A DNA stretch of 16,190 nucleotides, from the NCBI GenBank assembly GCA_045105075.1, contig JBGCDD010000223.1, forward strand, positions 1-16,190, given 5' to 3'. The stretch comes from JBGCDD01 sp045105075 (GTDB lineage Bacteria; Pseudomonadota; Alphaproteobacteria; Rhodobacterales; Rhodobacteraceae). The notes under the pieces were generated by a model, which was given only the letters and a program-made list of their open reading frames with translations, was not told the origin of the DNA and made no database searches. Shown here in pieces: positions 14,568-16,190 of this stretch. Each line of letters opens with the position of its first letter. Position 1 is the stretch's first letter. Both the position numbers and the translations under genes were made by a program.

Positions 14568-15230
14568 CTAGCCTGGTGTTCCCGCAACCGTCAGCGCCGA
14601 GGACACCATCAACACCACATGGTCACGCCGAGCCCTGCGCCAGTCAGATGCTGTGCAATCGGTGCCAAATGTCGCTGACAGCGTGTGTGCGGCGTTGATA
14701 TGATGTGCGCTCAGCGCGACAATGCTGACATAAAGCTGCAATGGATCGACGTCGGCACGAAACACGCCGTCGGCGACCCCGCGTTGCAGCACATCCGCGA
14801 TCTTTTTGATCAGCGGCGTCGAGGTATCCGTGATCTCGGAAATCTGGTGCACGAATTTTCCGCCCAGCAAGTTCTCGCTGCGGATGATGGTCACAAAAGG
14901 ACCGTTCTGGTCGAAAAAATCGAAGGTAAATTCTGCAAGCCGCACAATCGCGTCCCGAGGGGGGAGCGCATCGAGGTTCAGATCGGCTTCCTTTTCGCGG
15001 ATTTCGGCATAGATCTGACGCAACGCGGCAAGATAGAGATCATCCTTGCTGCCAAAATAATGATAGATCAGCCGCGGGTTGCAGGCCGCGCGCTGTGCGA
15101 TCTTCTGGATTTTTGACCCGTCGTAGCCATGTGCTGCGAATTCGGTCAGTGCGGCCTCAAGGATCTGCGCTTTCGTGCGCTCCGGATCGCGCGAGCGGAC
15201 CTTCTTGCCATTGCCAACTGCCGACTCCAT
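14568..15230 (-). CDS. TetR-family regulator, RutR-like
   Basis: This is a 220-residue one-component regulator. The N-terminal TetR helix-turn-helix is clear: AQILEAALTEFAAHGYDGSKI, best described as residues 21-41, then IAQRAACNPRLIYHYFGSKDDLY (44-66), where LIYHYFGSK is the hallmark end of the recognition helix. The C-terminal part resembles the RutR-type ligand domain, and length fits. RutR senses uracil and thymine and controls pyrimidine and purine use; by analogy this protein may sense the compound taken up by the next-door importer. It is transcribed in the same direction as the operon and probably controls it. The ATG at 15228-15230 has a poor ribosome site. Confidence 0.85.
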   Translation of the reverse strand: MESAVGNGKKVRSRDPERTKAQILEAALTEFAAHGYDGSKIQKIAQRAACNPRLIYHYFGSKDDLYLAALRQIYAEIREKEADLNLDALPPRDAIVRLAEFTFDFFDQNGPFVTIIRSENLLGGKFVHQISEITDTSTPLIKKIADVLQRGVADGVFRADVDPLQLYVSIVALSAHHINAAHTLSATFGTDCTASDWRRARRDHVVLMVSSALTVAGTPG

Positions 15231-15299
15231 GGCGCAGCGCTAACAGACGAAAGCGGATTAGCCAAGTTCCTGTCGGGCGCGCGCTACCCTGACTTGCGA

Positions 15300-15334
15300 C
15301 TTTTGAGTGATAGTGGCGTGCTCGCACTCAAAAG
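15300..15334. repeat. Ten-base inverted repeat near the TetR gene
   Basis: Perfect arms CTTTTGAGTG (15300-15309) and CACTCAAAAG (15325-15334) enclose 15 bases. It lies 70 bases upstream of the TetR start and 35 bases before the IS30-like remnant. It could be an end of the decayed element, a terminator-like hairpin or a regulator site; nothing decides between them. Confidence 0.5.
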
Positions 15335-15368
15335 GAAGTCAAGCAATGAAACCCGTTAGCAATTCTGC

Positions 15369-15799
15369 TTGAAAGAAAGACGCAAGATCCAGACGTGGTG
15401 GGCAGCCAAACTCAGCGTTGATGTGATCGCATGGCGCCTTGGACGTGACAGGTCGACCATCTTCCGTGAGTTCCGGTGCAACCACTTTACCGATGCCAAA
15501 ATGCCCAAAGTCGGCGGCTGTTTGGCGTCGATGAAAGTCCTCTCAAGGCGGCAGAAAGATCGCAGGCTGATGTGACACGCAGAGCCTTGTGGCCTGATTA
15601 TCGAGCGCATCACAAACGGTCGGACAGCGAAGCAGATTGGGGCCGGCTGATCTATGAGACAGCATCAGTTCGCGCCTGTCAGAAAATGATTGTCCGCTTC
15701 GTCCACTCGCTTCAAGGCAGGAAAGAAGACCTGTGGTGGTGCCTGCCGGGACACCGTCGCAAGCGCCGCCCGCGCAAAAGCTGCGGGCCAAAGACACCC
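15369..15799 (+). pseudogene. IS30-family transposase remnant
   Basis: The N-terminal third of an IS30-type transposase is recognisable across two frames. The first carries KERRKIQTWWAAK, the HTH-like VIAWRLGRDRSTIFREF and, after an in-frame TGA at 15573-15575, CGLIIERITNGRTAKQIGAG. A frameshift near 15645-15650 moves similarity to a second frame with LIYETASVRACQKM and LWWCLPGHRRKRRPR. Similarity then stops near 15799; the catalytic DDE core of the family is entirely missing. The beginning is degenerate too, with a TAG at 15357-15359. At least three disabling changes plus truncation show old decay. No matching terminal repeats could be assigned beyond the inverted repeat upstream. Confidence 0.8.
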
Positions 15800-15903
15800 C
15801 AAACTCCCTCTGAGCTAAGGATTGCCATTCGCCCTGAACTCAAAGCAGTTCGCGTCAAGGTCGGGCCTTGATTGCCACTGACCTGCCCCCGAGGCTCCCT
15901 CAT

Positions 15904-16095
15904 TCATAACGAGAGTTTGCGGGTTTGAGTTTCATATTCTTGGTCGTCACGTTGGGCAAGCGCGTCGTGCGCGGAGCCCTCAAATTTCTCAAGCGCACGA
16001 CCATTGCCGGCAGTGATTTGCAAAGCAAACCATGAGTATCCGTATTGGCCAAGCGGGATTTTCAGCCCATTTTCGGCCATCGCGCAGCAATGCAT
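15904..16095 (-). CDS. Unassigned 63-codon ORF
   Basis: A frame of 63 codons begins ATG and ends with TGA in a region with mobile-element debris. The product starts MHCCAMAENGLKIPLGQ, is mostly polar with no signal peptide or membrane segment, and I do not recognise it. No ribosome binding site precedes the ATG, and the frame is closed upstream by a TAG shortly before, so it is not an obvious fragment of a longer gene. It may be a non-coding open frame. The rest of 15800-16190 shows no gene I can support. Confidence 0.2.
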   Translation of the reverse strand: MHCCAMAENGLKIPLGQYGYSWFALQITAGNGRALEKFEGSAHDALAQRDDQEYETQTRKLSL

Positions 16096-16190
16096 TTGCC
16101 ATGACTATGAGCTTGCGCAGTCAGGAGGATCAGGAAAGGCCCCGTTTGGGCGTTTTGCGGACGAACGCTGTGATGGCGAGCTTCTTGCAC

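Noticed and set aside
1..16190. CRISPR arrays, tRNA or rRNA genes, phage or defence modules
   Set aside because: No regularly spaced direct repeats of array type, no cloverleaf or ribosomal RNA sequence and no defence-gene motifs were seen on reading.

Overview
The window looks like chromosomal DNA from an alphaproteobacterium of the Rhodobacterales (Roseobacter-group type). I base this on the GC-rich coding sequence, the sox gene content and the similarity of the regulator to BigR/SqrR/SoxR proteins. I cannot name a genus.

Left part (1-8656): a thiosulfate-oxidation (sox) locus. On the minus strand, read right to left, come soxV, soxX, soxY, soxZ, soxA, soxB, soxC and soxD; soxD is cut by the left edge. 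Divergently on the plus strand are soxS (periplasmic thioredoxin), soxR (ArsR-type persulfide-sensing repressor) and a YeeE/YedE transporter of the soxT type. SoxXA loads sulfur onto the carrier SoxYZ, SoxB hydrolyses off sulfate, and SoxCD oxidises the remaining sulfane sulfur. SoxV and SoxS deliver reductant that keeps SoxYZ active, SoxT probably moves a sulfur species, and SoxR represses. Two exact ATTC-N8-GAAT palindromes lie upstream of soxX and soxB, and a variant AT-rich site lies between soxV and soxS. With a hairpin between soxA and soxB, they suggest three minus-strand transcription units. soxW is missing from its usual place between soxV and soxX; a 24-codon ORF with a strong ribosome binding site is there instead.

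Middle (8657-10303): a secreted lectin-like (DUF1554-type) protein with no normal start codon, preceded by 11-bp phased GACGTG repeats. Then comes a 334-base stretch without a convincing gene and an internally deleted IS1595/ISXO2-type transposase remnant.

Right part (10304-15230): a minus-strand cluster with a TetR/RutR-like regulator, a nitrate/taurine-type ABC importer (ATPase, permease, binding protein), a SnoaL/NTF2-fold protein and a PuuE-like polysaccharide-deacetylase-fold hydrolase translationally coupled to it. It reads as a regulated import-and-hydrolysis pathway for a small, perhaps N-heterocyclic, compound whose identity the sequence does not show. The right edge (15300-16190) holds a decayed IS30-type transposase and otherwise unassigned DNA.
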